A stretch of 64,000 bases of DNA from an uncultured cyanobacterium (GTDB taxonomy: Bacteria > Cyanobacteriota > Cyanobacteriia > PCC-6307 > Cyanobiaceae), in NCBI GenBank assembly GCA_903871775.1, contig CAIQIA010000021.1, positions 1 through 64,000 on the forward strand, written 5' to 3'. This document shows, piece by piece, positions 9,949 to 17,136 of the stretch. The notes beneath the pieces were generated by a model. That model did not search any database. It was not told the DNA's origin and saw nothing but the letters and a program-made list of their open reading frames with translations. Every line of letters begins with the position of its first letter. The stretch's first letter is position 1. A program made the translations under genes and the position numbers.

Positions 9949-10403
9949 GGCTGACCATCGATCTGGTCTGGCTTTCCATCTTCTTTATAGGCTTCGGCTG
10001 CCAATGCAGCAGCTTTCGCCTTCACCGTGCGCCATCGCGTGGCCTGCTCGATCAAGCGACGGAAGATCTTCACCAGCCAGAAGCCATTCTGACGCTCGCT
10101 TTCATCAATAAGACCCACCATCGCATCGCCGGTGTCTTCCAGTTCGCGGATTACAGACCCAAGCTTGGCGTTCAGGGCATGAAGTCGGGCCTTCGTCCGC
10201 GCCACATCGGCCAGATCACCCTCCAGCTCCACCAGCTCTCGGCGCAACTCAGCAATCACCACCCCCCGACGGTCACTTTCAGCTTTTAAGGCGCCCCTGC
10301 TGCGGTTGGCCGACACAAGAGCGGCTCTGCACTCTTGATAGGTGCCCTCGAGAGACTCGGGGTCTGGCGAAGCTGGAAAGTCGCTGGCCGAGCGGAGGGG
10401 CAT
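9945..10403 (-). CDS. Coiled-coil protein of unknown function, first gene of the island operon
   Basis: This 152-residue protein is dominated by a central heptad-rich segment (about residues 40-95, ELRRELVELEGDLADVARTK) predicted to form a coiled coil. A helical, basic C-terminal part follows (WLVKIFRRLIEQATRWRTV). The ATG at 10403 is preferred; a GTG six codons upstream is possible. It is the promoter-proximal gene of the leftward operon, which suggests a role with the defence genes, perhaps as an oligomerising partner of the next gene, but no function can be assigned. Confidence 0.68.
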   Translation of the reverse strand: MPLRSASDFPASPDPESLEGTYQECRAALVSANRSRGALKAESDRRGVVIAELRRELVELEGDLADVARTKARLHALNAKLGSVIRELEDTGDAMVGLIDESERQNGFWLVKIFRRLIEQATRWRTVKAKAAALAAEAYKEDGKPDQIDGQP

Positions 10404-10515
10404 GGCTGATCGGTCGACCACCAAGTCACTTTAGGCCAACCCCCCACGCCGCCAGCAGCGGCGCATTCGCTTGCTCCACCCATTCCCATCCCAGCGGCAC
10501 CTGCGGCAACACCAC

Positions 10516-10608
10516 CGCGAAGGCGTGCTCTGGCACGAACCCAGCCAGTGCGATCTGCTCTCTGTGACCCTCAACAAGAGCGAAGCCCTCTTCTCCCCCT
10601 CCACCCGC
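10516..10608 (+). pseudogene. Remnant of a DUF3427-type gene
   Basis: A 31-codon stretch reads REGVLWHEPSQCDLLSVTLN then KSEALFSPSTR. It matches the DUF3427 pattern that I remember from the C-terminus of large phospholipase D/helicase defence proteins (EGVLW, then TD-L-VTL-KSE, then SPTT). The continuation expected in DUF3427 (R-DYAISP, FHWESQ) is absent: the frame runs on into GC-rich sequence without that motif. It is therefore a fragment, oriented opposite to the restriction operon. Confidence 0.55.
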
Positions 10609-10669
10609 ACCCGCGGCCCGGCCCTCGGCCCATCCCGGCTGGGGTTGCTGAGCGAGAAGCTGCCGCGGA

Positions 10670-11923
10670 TCAGTCTGTTGTCTTCATCGTAGCCACCGCC
10701 GGCAGCCCGTTGCCCACCAGCCAGGCGGCGGCCACCAGCAGGGTCGAAGCCCACAGGCAGGCCTGCAGACCCCCCAGCAGAAACAACGCCCCCGACAGCA
10801 CCGTGCCCAGCAGGCGGCCGGCGGCGTTGGCCATGTAATAGAAGCCCACGTTGAGGCTCACCGATTCGGCATCGGTGTAGGCCAGCACCATGTAGCTGTG
10901 GATCGACGAATTCATCGCGAACACCAGCCCGAACACCACCAGACCCACCACCACCGCCACCGCCGGCTGCTGCACCTGCCGCCAGAGCGCCACGGCGATC
11001 AGGGCCGGGATCGCCGTCAGCACCGCACTCCAGAACTGCACCGCCGCCACCCCCGGCGGGGCGCTGCGGCCCCAGCTGCGCCGCAGGGCCGGGGCCGCCG
11101 CCTGCACGATGCCGTAGCCGATCACCCACAGGCCCATGAAGCCGCCCACCTCCCAGAAGCGCCAGCCGAGGGTCGTCTGCAGAAACACCGGCAGCGCCAC
11201 CACGAACCACACATCCCGGGCGCCGAACAGAAAGAAGCGCGCCAGCGACAGCACATTGATGCCGCGGGATTTGGAGAACAGGGCCGTAAAGGCCGGCTTC
11301 TGCTTCATCCGGCCCAAGTCGGCGGGCAGCACCAGGGTGAGCAGAAAGGCCACGAACAATCCGGCCGCCATCACCGCCACCGCCCTGTTGAAGCCGATGC
11401 CGGTGAGCAGCACCCCCCCCAGAAAAAAGCCCACCCCCTTGAGGGCATTCTTCGAGCCGGTGAGCAGCGCCACCCAGCGGAACAGCTGGTTGTCGCCCCG
11501 TTCCTGGTCTTCGGGTGTTTCGGGCACCACCGTGCGGATGGCGCTCTTGGCGCTCATCTTGTTCAGATCCTTGGCGATGCCGCTGATCGCCTGGGCCACC
11601 ATCACGTAAACGACGCTCAGCCATCTGGGCCAGCTGTCGGCGATCGGGATCAGCATCAGCAGGGCCGCCACCTGCAGCAACGTGCCGCTCCAGAGGGTGA
11701 GGCGCAGGCCGAACCGTGCCCCCAGCCAGCCCCCGTAGAGGTTGGTGACGATGCCGAAGAATTCGTAGAACAGAAACAGAAAGGCGATCTCGAGCGTGCT
11801 GTAGCCGAGCGCATGAAAGTGGAACACCACCAGCATCCGCAGGGCGCCGTCGGTGAGCGTGAACGCCCAGTAGTTCGCCGTCACCACGGCGTACTGCTGC
11901 AGCGGCGTCAGCAGGCGTGCCAT
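10670..11923 (-). CDS. arsJ: Organoarsenical efflux MFS transporter ArsJ
   Basis: This 417-residue major facilitator protein has about 12 hydrophobic segments. ArsJ exports 1-arseno-3-phosphoglycerate, the unstable product made by the partner GAPDH from arsenate, giving net arsenate resistance. The assignment rests on the typical ArsJ N-terminus (QQYAVVTANYWAFTLTDGAL), the ISGIAKDLNKMSAKSAIR loop, and the adjacent GAPDH gene, which is diagnostic for the family. The start lies 2 nt after the GAPDH stop, so the two are one transcript. A longer open frame in this reading phase, running to 12484 over the GAPDH gene, is not real. Confidence 0.93.
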   Translation of the reverse strand: MARLLTPLQQYAVVTANYWAFTLTDGALRMLVVFHFHALGYSTLEIAFLFLFYEFFGIVTNLYGGWLGARFGLRLTLWSGTLLQVAALLMLIPIADSWPRWLSVVYVMVAQAISGIAKDLNKMSAKSAIRTVVPETPEDQERGDNQLFRWVALLTGSKNALKGVGFFLGGVLLTGIGFNRAVAVMAAGLFVAFLLTLVLPADLGRMKQKPAFTALFSKSRGINVLSLARFFLFGARDVWFVVALPVFLQTTLGWRFWEVGGFMGLWVIGYGIVQAAAPALRRSWGRSAPPGVAAVQFWSAVLTAIPALIAVALWRQVQQPAVAVVVGLVVFGLVFAMNSSIHSYMVLAYTDAESVSLNVGFYYMANAAGRLLGTVLSGALFLLGGLQACLWASTLLVAAAWLVGNGLPAVATMKTTD

Positions 11924-11925
11924 GG

Positions 11926-12951
11926 TCAGTGCCCCCGCAGGCCGGCCACGTGGCAGGCGAGGTCGGCCATGCGGCAGCTGTAGCCCCATTCGTTGTCGTA
12001 CCAGGCGTAGACCTTGAGCTGGGTGCCGTTGACGACCATCGTCGACAGCCCATCGACGATGGCGCTGCGGTCGTCGTTGACGTAGTCGACCGACACCAGC
12101 GGCCGGGTTTCGTAGCCGAGGATCCCCTGCAGGCTGCCGGCGGCGGCCTCCGCGAAGGCGGCATTGGCCTCGTCGACGGTGACCGGCCGCTCGAGCTCGA
12201 ACACTGCGTCGGTGAGGGAGGCATTGAGCAGCGGCACGCGCACGGCATGGCCGTTGAGCCGGCCCTGCAGTTCGGGGAAGATGAGGCCGATCGCCCGGGC
12301 CGAGCCGGTGCTGGTGGGGATCAGGCTCTGGCCGCAGGCGCGGGCCCGGCGCAGGTCGCTCTTGAAGGCATCGACCACCACCTGGGTGTTGGTGACGTCG
12401 TGGAGGGTGGTGATCGATCCATGGCGGATGCCGAAGCGGCCCTGCACCACCTGCACGATCGGGGCCAGGCAGTTGGTGGTGCACGAGGCGGCCGTTAGCA
12501 GCCGGTGGCGGTCGGGGTCGATCTGCTGATGGTTGATGCCGTAGACGACGTTGAGGGCCTCGGCGCCGGCCACCTCACCCTTCACCGGGCAGGCCACGAT
12601 CACGTGCCGCAGGCCCACCGCGTCGAAGTAGGGCTGCAGGCTCTCGGGCGTCTTGATGCGTCCGCTGCACTCGAGCACCATCGCCACGCCGGCCTGCCGC
12701 CAGGGCACGGCGGTGGGGTCGCTCTGCTGCGACCAGGCCACGGCGGTGCCGTCGACCGTGAAGCCCGTGGCGTCGCCCTCCACCCAGGGCTGCCAGCGGC
12801 CATGGACCGAGTCGAAGCTGAGCAGGTGGGCGGCTGCGGCGGCGTCGCCGGCGGGGTCGTTGACGTGCACGATCTCGATGCCGGGGCGGCCCCACAGGGC
12901 CCGGAAGACCAGCCGACCGATGCGGCCGAAACCGTTGATGCCGATGCGCAT
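11926..12951 (-). CDS. ArsJ-associated glyceraldehyde-3-phosphate dehydrogenase
   Basis: This 341-residue type I GAPDH has the NAD-binding motif [13 protein letters not shown] at the N-terminus and the catalytic Cys in [13 protein letters not shown] near residue 155. In ars operons this paralogue uses arsenate in place of phosphate to form 1-arseno-3-phosphoglycerate for export by ArsJ. The ATG at 12951 sits directly before the Rossmann motif; the frame extends further upstream but would run into the operator and the arsR start. The central-metabolism gap gene is not in this window, and pgk lies 30 kb away, so this copy is probably dedicated to arsenic. Confidence 0.92.
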   Translation of the reverse strand: MRIGINGFGRIGRLVFRALWGRPGIEIVHVNDPAGDAAAAAHLLSFDSVHGRWQPWVEGDATGFTVDGTAVAWSQQSDPTAVPWRQAGVAMVLECSGRIKTPESLQPYFDAVGLRHVIVACPVKGEVAGAEALNVVYGINHQQIDPDRHRLLTAASCTTNCLAPIVQVVQGRFGIRHGSITTLHDVTNTQVVVDAFKSDLRRARACGQSLIPTSTGSARAIGLIFPELQGRLNGHAVRVPLLNASLTDAVFELERPVTVDEANAAFAEAAAGSLQGILGYETRPLVSVDYVNDDRSAIVDGLSTMVVNGTQLKVYAWYDNEWGYSCRMADLACHVAGLRGH

Positions 12952-13014
12952 GGGGGCAGCCAAGGGTTGGGGGAGGGCGTCGCGCCGCCCATGAGGAAGA
13001 CATGCCGACCATAG

Positions 13015-13030
13015 ATCAACTAATCTTGAT
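13015..13030. promoter_or_regulatory. Putative ArsR operator in the divergent ars promoter region
   Basis: The perfect palindrome ATCAA-N6-TTGAT lies between the divergent GAPDH/arsJ and arsR genes, 22 nt before the arsR start. ATCAA-N6-TTGAT is a known binding pattern for ArsR-family repressors. One site could control both directions. Confidence 0.78.
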
Positions 13031-13051
13031 GGGTCCGGTCGCCTGCGGCAC

Positions 13052-13420
13052 ATGCCCACCCTTGTGCCTGGTCACGCGCCTGATCTGGTGCCCGACCTGG
13101 TGCCGGATCTGTCCGACGGGCAGGCCCTGATGGTGCTGCGGGCCCTGGCCGATCCGATCCGGCTGCGGGTGGTCGAGGCGCTGGCGGGCGGCGAGCGCTG
13201 CGTCTGCGAACTCACCGCAGAGCTGGACCTCGCCCAGTCGCGGCTGTCGTTCCACCTCCGGGTGCTGCGCCAGGCCGGGCTGATCGGCGCCCGTCAGCAG
13301 GGCCGCTGGATGTATTACCGCCTCGAGCCCGGGGCGCTGCCTGGCCTGCGGGACTGGCTGGATCGGCTGGTCAGCCCGCGGCCGCTGCGGTCAGGCCCAG
13401 CGCCGCTTCCATGCCGCTGA
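13052..13420 (+). CDS. arsR: ArsR-family metalloregulatory repressor
   Basis: This 122-residue winged-helix repressor has the helix-turn-helix segment [21 protein letters not shown] and the wing around GRWMYYRLE. Two cysteines (residues 50 and 52, GGERCVCEL) sit in the ArsR metal-binding helix, suggesting trivalent arsenic sensing; a possible third ligand is the Cys near the C-terminus (PLPCR). The N-terminus has a short [10 protein letters not shown] repeat. It is divergent from the arsJ pair and overlaps the 3' end of grrM by 50 nt on the other strand. Confidence 0.92.
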   Translation: MPTLVPGHAPDLVPDLVPDLSDGQALMVLRALADPIRLRVVEALAGGERCVCELTAELDLAQSRLSFHLRVLRQAGLIGARQQGRWMYYRLEPGALPGLRDWLDRLVSPRPLRSGPAPLPCR

Positions 13421-14534
13421 GCACCACATCGGCCACGAGCTTGACCCGGTAGCGGCAGTGCTGGGTCTCGGTTCCATCAAAACGGCCGTGCTCCCAGTAC
13501 TTGTTGCTGCCGGCACCGCCACCGCAGATGCCGAAGTGCTCGCAGCTTGCCCGGCAGGCCTCAACCCCGGCGGCGATCTCGCGCTGAATCAGGTTGAACT
13601 TCGGCGTTTCAAGAATGGCGGCAAGGCTGGTGTCAAAGACATTGCCGAAGATGAAATCACCGAAGCGATCGGTGCTCACCGAGAGCAGCTCGGGATCAAA
13701 AGTCGAGATGTTCCCTTGAACGTCGATGTTGACAATCGCGAACGGTTGATTCATGTCTGTGCTCTGCAGCCTCTCGTCGGCTGAGATCAGCGAGGTCAAG
13801 CCTTCGAATTCCCTGACCATCACGCGGCCAGGTTCCATTGTGCAACGCTGCCAGAAGCGGCTCAGGAACGACACATAGCGTGCATCGCTGCCTGGCTGGT
13901 CAAGGCTGGAGTGTTCATTGACCCCTTCGGTCTCTTCCATATTGAAGCCGACCCGGCGGATGTCGTTCTCTGCGTAGAAGTCGTAGAGAGCATCAGCATG
14001 GTCGAGGCTGGCGTCGCTGAGAACCGTGATCACATTGAAGGGAATGTTGTGCTCTTGCAGCAACTGAATGCCGCGCATGACAGCGGCATGGCTGGGCTTG
14101 TCTGTCCGGGTTCGGCGGTGAAGGTCGTGGAGAAATGCTGGTCCGTCAAGGCTCACGCCCACGTGAATGTCGTTGCGCTGCAAACACGCACACCATTGTT
14201 TGCTGATGCCGATCCCATTGGTCTGCAATGACTGGCTGATGGTGTCCAGGGGCAGTTGATGCCGGGCCAGGGCCGCCTGGATCCGTTCGGTGGCGGCGTC
14301 ATAGAACGTCGGTGGCACGGTCAGGGGTTCGCCGGCGTGCCAGAGCAGGGTGAAGGATTCGCCGACAAAGGGGCTGCTGAGAACCCTGTCGAGGGCACGA
14401 TCAAGGATCTCAAGCGAGAGCCGTTGACGGTCATCCCGGTTAGGCAGATAGCAATAGTCGCAGTCGAGGTTGCAATACGGGGTTGGCTGGATGACCAGCA
14501 GCCGCAGCGGACCGGTGGGCGCCGTGATCGTCAC
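13371..14534 (-). CDS. grrM: GRRM-type radical SAM/SPASM peptide maturase
   Basis: This 387-residue enzyme is predicted to modify the GrrA precursor. The radical SAM motif CNLDCDYC (Cys21, 25, 28) binds the SAM-cleaving cluster. The C-terminal SPASM region has several cysteines for auxiliary clusters (about 330-370: CRASCEHFGICGGG, then HCRYR). GrrM enzymes belong to the maturases that form three-residue cyclophanes by joining an aromatic ring to a downstream beta-carbon. The start is a GTG followed by TITAPTGPLRLLVIQPTPYC, which matches the usual N-terminus; no ATG is available. It begins 10 nt after grrA. Confidence 0.93.
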   Translation of the reverse strand: MTITAPTGPLRLLVIQPTPYCNLDCDYCYLPNRDDRQRLSLEILDRALDRVLSSPFVGESFTLLWHAGEPLTVPPTFYDAATERIQAALARHQLPLDTISQSLQTNGIGISKQWCACLQRNDIHVGVSLDGPAFLHDLHRRTRTDKPSHAAVMRGIQLLQEHNIPFNVITVLSDASLDHADALYDFYAENDIRRVGFNMEETEGVNEHSSLDQPGSDARYVSFLSRFWQRCTMEPGRVMVREFEGLTSLISADERLQSTDMNQPFAIVNIDVQGNISTFDPELLSVSTDRFGDFIFGNVFDTSLAAILETPKFNLIQREIAAGVEACRASCEHFGICGGGAGSNKYWEHGRFDGTETQHCRYRVKLVADVVLSGMEAALGLTAAAAG

Positions 14535-14544
14535 GCGCAGGGCC

Positions 14545-14859
14545 TCAGATGTTCACCCAGAAGCCGTTGCGGAAGCCGCCGTTGCCAAAGCCTCCGTTGC
14601 GGAAGCCGCCATCGCGGAAGCCACCGTTGCGGAAGCCGCCATCGCGGAAGCCCCCGTTGCGCCACCAACTCACGGCGTCCTGGCCCAGACGATCTGCGGC
14701 CCTGTCGACCGCAGGGTCAGCGGCCTGCAGCGCTGCGCTGATGCGCTGCATCCTGGCCTCCACCGACCCCGGGGCGGCGGTCGTCGCCGTGGCGTCGACG
14801 GGCACCGAGGCCAGGATCAGCAGGACACCAAGCAGTTGGGAGCTGGTCAGAAGTCGCAT
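14545..14859 (-). CDS. grrA: Gly-rich repeat precursor peptide GrrA
   Basis: This 104-residue precursor has an N-terminal hydrophobic, signal-like segment (MRLLTSSQLLGVLLILASVP), a leader of about 45 residues, and a C-terminal core. The core starts at WWRNGGF, carries pentapeptide repeats of the form R-(N/D)-G-G-F, and ends in RNGFWVNI. The ATG at 14859 is chosen because it opens the signal-like segment; the frame runs upstream without support. It sits between grrP and grrM on the same strand, matching the known GRRM gene set. The core has eight aromatic-X-(Asn/Asp) triplets, the expected cross-link sites of GrrM. Confidence 0.92.
   Translation of the reverse strand: MRLLTSSQLLGVLLILASVPVDATATTAAPGSVEARMQRISAALQAADPAVDRAADRLGQDAVSWWRNGGFRDGGFRNGGFRDGGFRNGGFGNGGFRNGFWVNI
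14569..14661 (-). repeat. 15-nt tandem repeat encoding the GrrA core
   Basis: Six 15-nt units encode (R/G)(N/D)GGF, followed by a partial unit (RN). Units alternate Asn and Asp at the second position (RNGGF, RDGGF, RNGGF, RDGGF, RNGGF, GNGGF). Near-identical DNA suggests growth or loss by slippage. Confidence 0.9.
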
Positions 14860-14938
14860 GGCAGGCGGAGCGAAGGAGGAATGGACGACAACCCACGACT
14901 GGGGTGAAAACAGGAGGCGGTCGGCTGCGGACGAAGGG

Positions 14939-15841
14939 CTACGGACGCAGGGCTTCGACACCGGTCAGCAGAACCTCGAAACCGTTCTGCAGGGTTTCGG
15001 TCGGCAGGTTGACGGCGCTGCCGGGGCCAAGCCAGCGGTTCACCTCGGCCACGCTGGCGGGATCGCCGTTCAGGTAGCCCTGCTGCAGGGAGGCGATGGC
15101 GCGGTTGACCACGTTGCGGAACGCCGAGGTGTTCTCGGGCAGGGCACAGGCGAGGGCATAACGCTCGTAGGCGACCCTCGGCGTCAGCTCCATGCCGGTC
15201 AGGCCGAGGCGGCCGGCCATGCCCTTGAGCAGCAGCGAATCCCCCATCACACCGTCCACCTGGCCCGAACCCAGGGCATTGAGGGCCTCAGGCAGGGTTC
15301 GGAAGGTGACCACCCGGGCCCCCGGCTGCACACCCCTCACGGTGCTCTCCCCCAGGGACCCGCCCACCGCGGCGATCGTGCGCCCGTTGAGGGCCTGGGG
15401 ATCGCCATTGAACCGTCCGGCCGGGGCCATCAGCCGCACGCCCGACATCAGGATGGGGATCGAGAAATCGAGCGCCGTGTCCCGGTCCCACGAAAAGGGA
15501 AGACCGCACGCCAGCTCCGCCCGTCCCGTCAGCAGCTGGTCATCCAGCTGCGGGCCGTCGACGGCCGGTTGAAACACCACCCGCACCGGTCGGCCCAGGA
15601 CACGGGCCAGCAGGGCGGCGACCCGGTCGTTGACCACCATGCCGTAACCCCGCGCCACCCCCTGGTCATCGAGGCTCAGCAGGGGTGGTTTGTCGGTGGG
15701 GCCGATGACCCGCAGTTCACCGCTGCGGGCGACACGTTCCAGGACCCCCTGGGCGCGCACCGGTGCCACAGCCGTGAACAGGCTCAGGGCGATCAGGGTG
15801 CCAAGGGTGCCGGCCGAGCCGACACGGAGGAAGGAAGGCAT
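14939..15841 (-). CDS. grrP: GRRM-associated periplasmic substrate-binding protein GrrP
   Basis: This 300-residue exported protein of the bacterial extracellular solute-binding family 3 has a signal peptide over the first 31 residues (LIALSLFTAVAPVRAQG). The fold is recognisable from RVIGPTDKPPLLSLDDQG, the DDQLLTGRAELACGLPFSWDRDTALDFS segment and the NGRTIAAVGGSLGES lobe. No ABC permease or ATPase is nearby, as is usual for the orphan GRRM binding proteins. It is first in the leftward grrP-grrA-grrM set, 79 nt upstream of grrA. Its role is unknown; binding the mature peptide or a small ligand in the periplasm is possible. Confidence 0.87.
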   Translation of the reverse strand: MPSFLRVGSAGTLGTLIALSLFTAVAPVRAQGVLERVARSGELRVIGPTDKPPLLSLDDQGVARGYGMVVNDRVAALLARVLGRPVRVVFQPAVDGPQLDDQLLTGRAELACGLPFSWDRDTALDFSIPILMSGVRLMAPAGRFNGDPQALNGRTIAAVGGSLGESTVRGVQPGARVVTFRTLPEALNALGSGQVDGVMGDSLLLKGMAGRLGLTGMELTPRVAYERYALACALPENTSAFRNVVNRAIASLQQGYLNGDPASVAEVNRWLGPGSAVNLPTETLQNGFEVLLTGVEALRP

Positions 15842-15942
15842 GGGGGAAGACCTGACCCATCCAGTGTGTCCTTTGCCACTCGGATGGTCCATGGCGGCAA
15901 GACATGTTCACCATCGCGACCCTGGCCATCACACCGGTCGTC

Positions 15943-17136
15943 TCAGGCCACCGGCTGCTGAAAGGTGATGCCCTGCTCGGCGAAGGTTTCGCAGATCTCG
16001 AGCCGCAACGCACTGGTGACACCGCCGCCCTTGAGGGGATCAGCCACCGAAAACGACAGCTGGTAGCTGAAGGTGCCGGGGCCGTAGTCCTGCAGCGAGG
16101 CCTTCGGGGGAGGTTCTGCCAGGACCCCTGCATGCTCGCGGGCGACCGCTTCGAGCATTTCCATGATCTGGCGGGGCCCGTGGCGGTCGGCCACCTGCAG
16201 CATCAGTGAGCAGCGGCGGGTGCGGTCGCTGCGGGTGAACGAGGTCGTGGTGGAGGTGAAGAAGCTCTGGTTCGGAATCATCAGTTCGGCGTTGTCGCTG
16301 CCGCGCCAGAGGGTGGTGGCCCGCAGCCCCAGCTGCCGCACCTCGCACGGCTGACCATCGATGATCAGCACCTCGCCGGGCCGCACCGATCCCTCGAACA
16401 GCAGCCAGAGGCCGCTGATGAAGTTCGAGAAGATCTCCTTCACCCCGAAGCCCAGGCCCACCGACAGGCCGCCGGCCACCGCCAGCAGCCCGTTGCGGTT
16501 GAACCCCAGGTGGTACAGGGCCCAGAGGATGCCGATGCTCACCATCGTGTAGCGCAGCACCAGTTCAAGGGCCCGGCGGCTGCCTTTGTTCAGGCCCAGC
16601 GACCGGCCCGACAGCCAGCTCAGACCCGCCGCCGGCACCACCGAGCCCACCACCAGCAGATACAGCACCACCACCACCTGGCTGAGGGTGCCGAGGGTCA
16701 CGGGGCTGCCGAACCACACCCCCAGGGGCACCGTGGCCAGGTCGCTGAGGGTGTCGACGGCATTCAGCAGGCCCAGCACCACCAGCAGCAGAAACACCGG
16801 CCGCAGCAGGCGGCTGCGCAGGTGTTGGAAGACATCCACGGGCAGACGGGGCTCGAGCACGAACCGCTCGAGCAGACCGAGGCCGATGCGGGCCAGGCTC
16901 ACCTGGGCCAGCAGCAGCACCAGCCCGTTGGGGCGGCCCAGCAGTTGCAGGGGCAGCGCCATCAGCAGCAGCAGCGGCAGGGCCCGCACCGCGAACGGCA
17001 AAGGCACCGGCAGCCGTCGGCGCAGGCTGCCGGCCACCACCAGGGCCAGACTGGCCAGCAGCAGTTGCTCGAGCACCACCGGCCGCTGCAGATACCCCAG
17101 CCAGCCCAGGGCCTGGTCGAAGAGCATGTCGATCAT
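15943..17136 (-). CDS. MscS-family mechanosensitive channel
   Basis: This 397-residue inner-membrane channel has several N-terminal membrane segments. The MscS pore helix follows at about 220-260 (Gly/Ala-rich LAVAGGLSVGLGFGVKEIFSN), then the beta domain (GSVRPGEVLII...LRATTLWRGSDNAELMIPN) and the alpha/beta C-domain. MscS proteins release solutes under osmotic downshock. The ATG overlaps the stop of the upstream lipoprotein gene (ATGA), so the two are co-translated, which is not a usual arrangement for mscS. Confidence 0.92.
   Translation of the reverse strand: MIDMLFDQALGWLGYLQRPVVLEQLLLASLALVVAGSLRRRLPVPLPFAVRALPLLLLMALPLQLLGRPNGLVLLLAQVSLARIGLGLLERFVLEPRLPVDVFQHLRSRLLRPVFLLLVVLGLLNAVDTLSDLATVPLGVWFGSPVTLGTLSQVVVVLYLLVVGSVVPAAGLSWLSGRSLGLNKGSRRALELVLRYTMVSIGILWALYHLGFNRNGLLAVAGGLSVGLGFGVKEIFSNFISGLWLLFEGSVRPGEVLIIDGQPCEVRQLGLRATTLWRGSDNAELMIPNQSFFTSTTTSFTRSDRTRRCSLMLQVADRHGPRQIMEMLEAVAREHAGVLAEPPPKASLQDYGPGTFSYQLSFSVADPLKGGGVTSALRLEICETFAEQGITFQQPVA

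Noticed and set aside
10431..12248. Long minus-strand frame of about 605 codons over arsJ
   Set aside because: It overlaps arsJ in another phase, is Arg/Gly/Ala-rich as expected of GC-rich shadow frames, and has no recognisable motif.
11917..12498. Plus-strand frame opposite the GAPDH gene
   Set aside because: The GAPDH frame has catalytic and NAD-binding motifs; the opposite frame is Gly/Ala/Asp-rich with no family features.
14545..14670. Periodic 15-nt repeats that could be mistaken for a CRISPR or minisatellite
   Set aside because: The period is 15 nt with no spacers, and the repeats are in frame within grrA, encoding its Gly-rich core.
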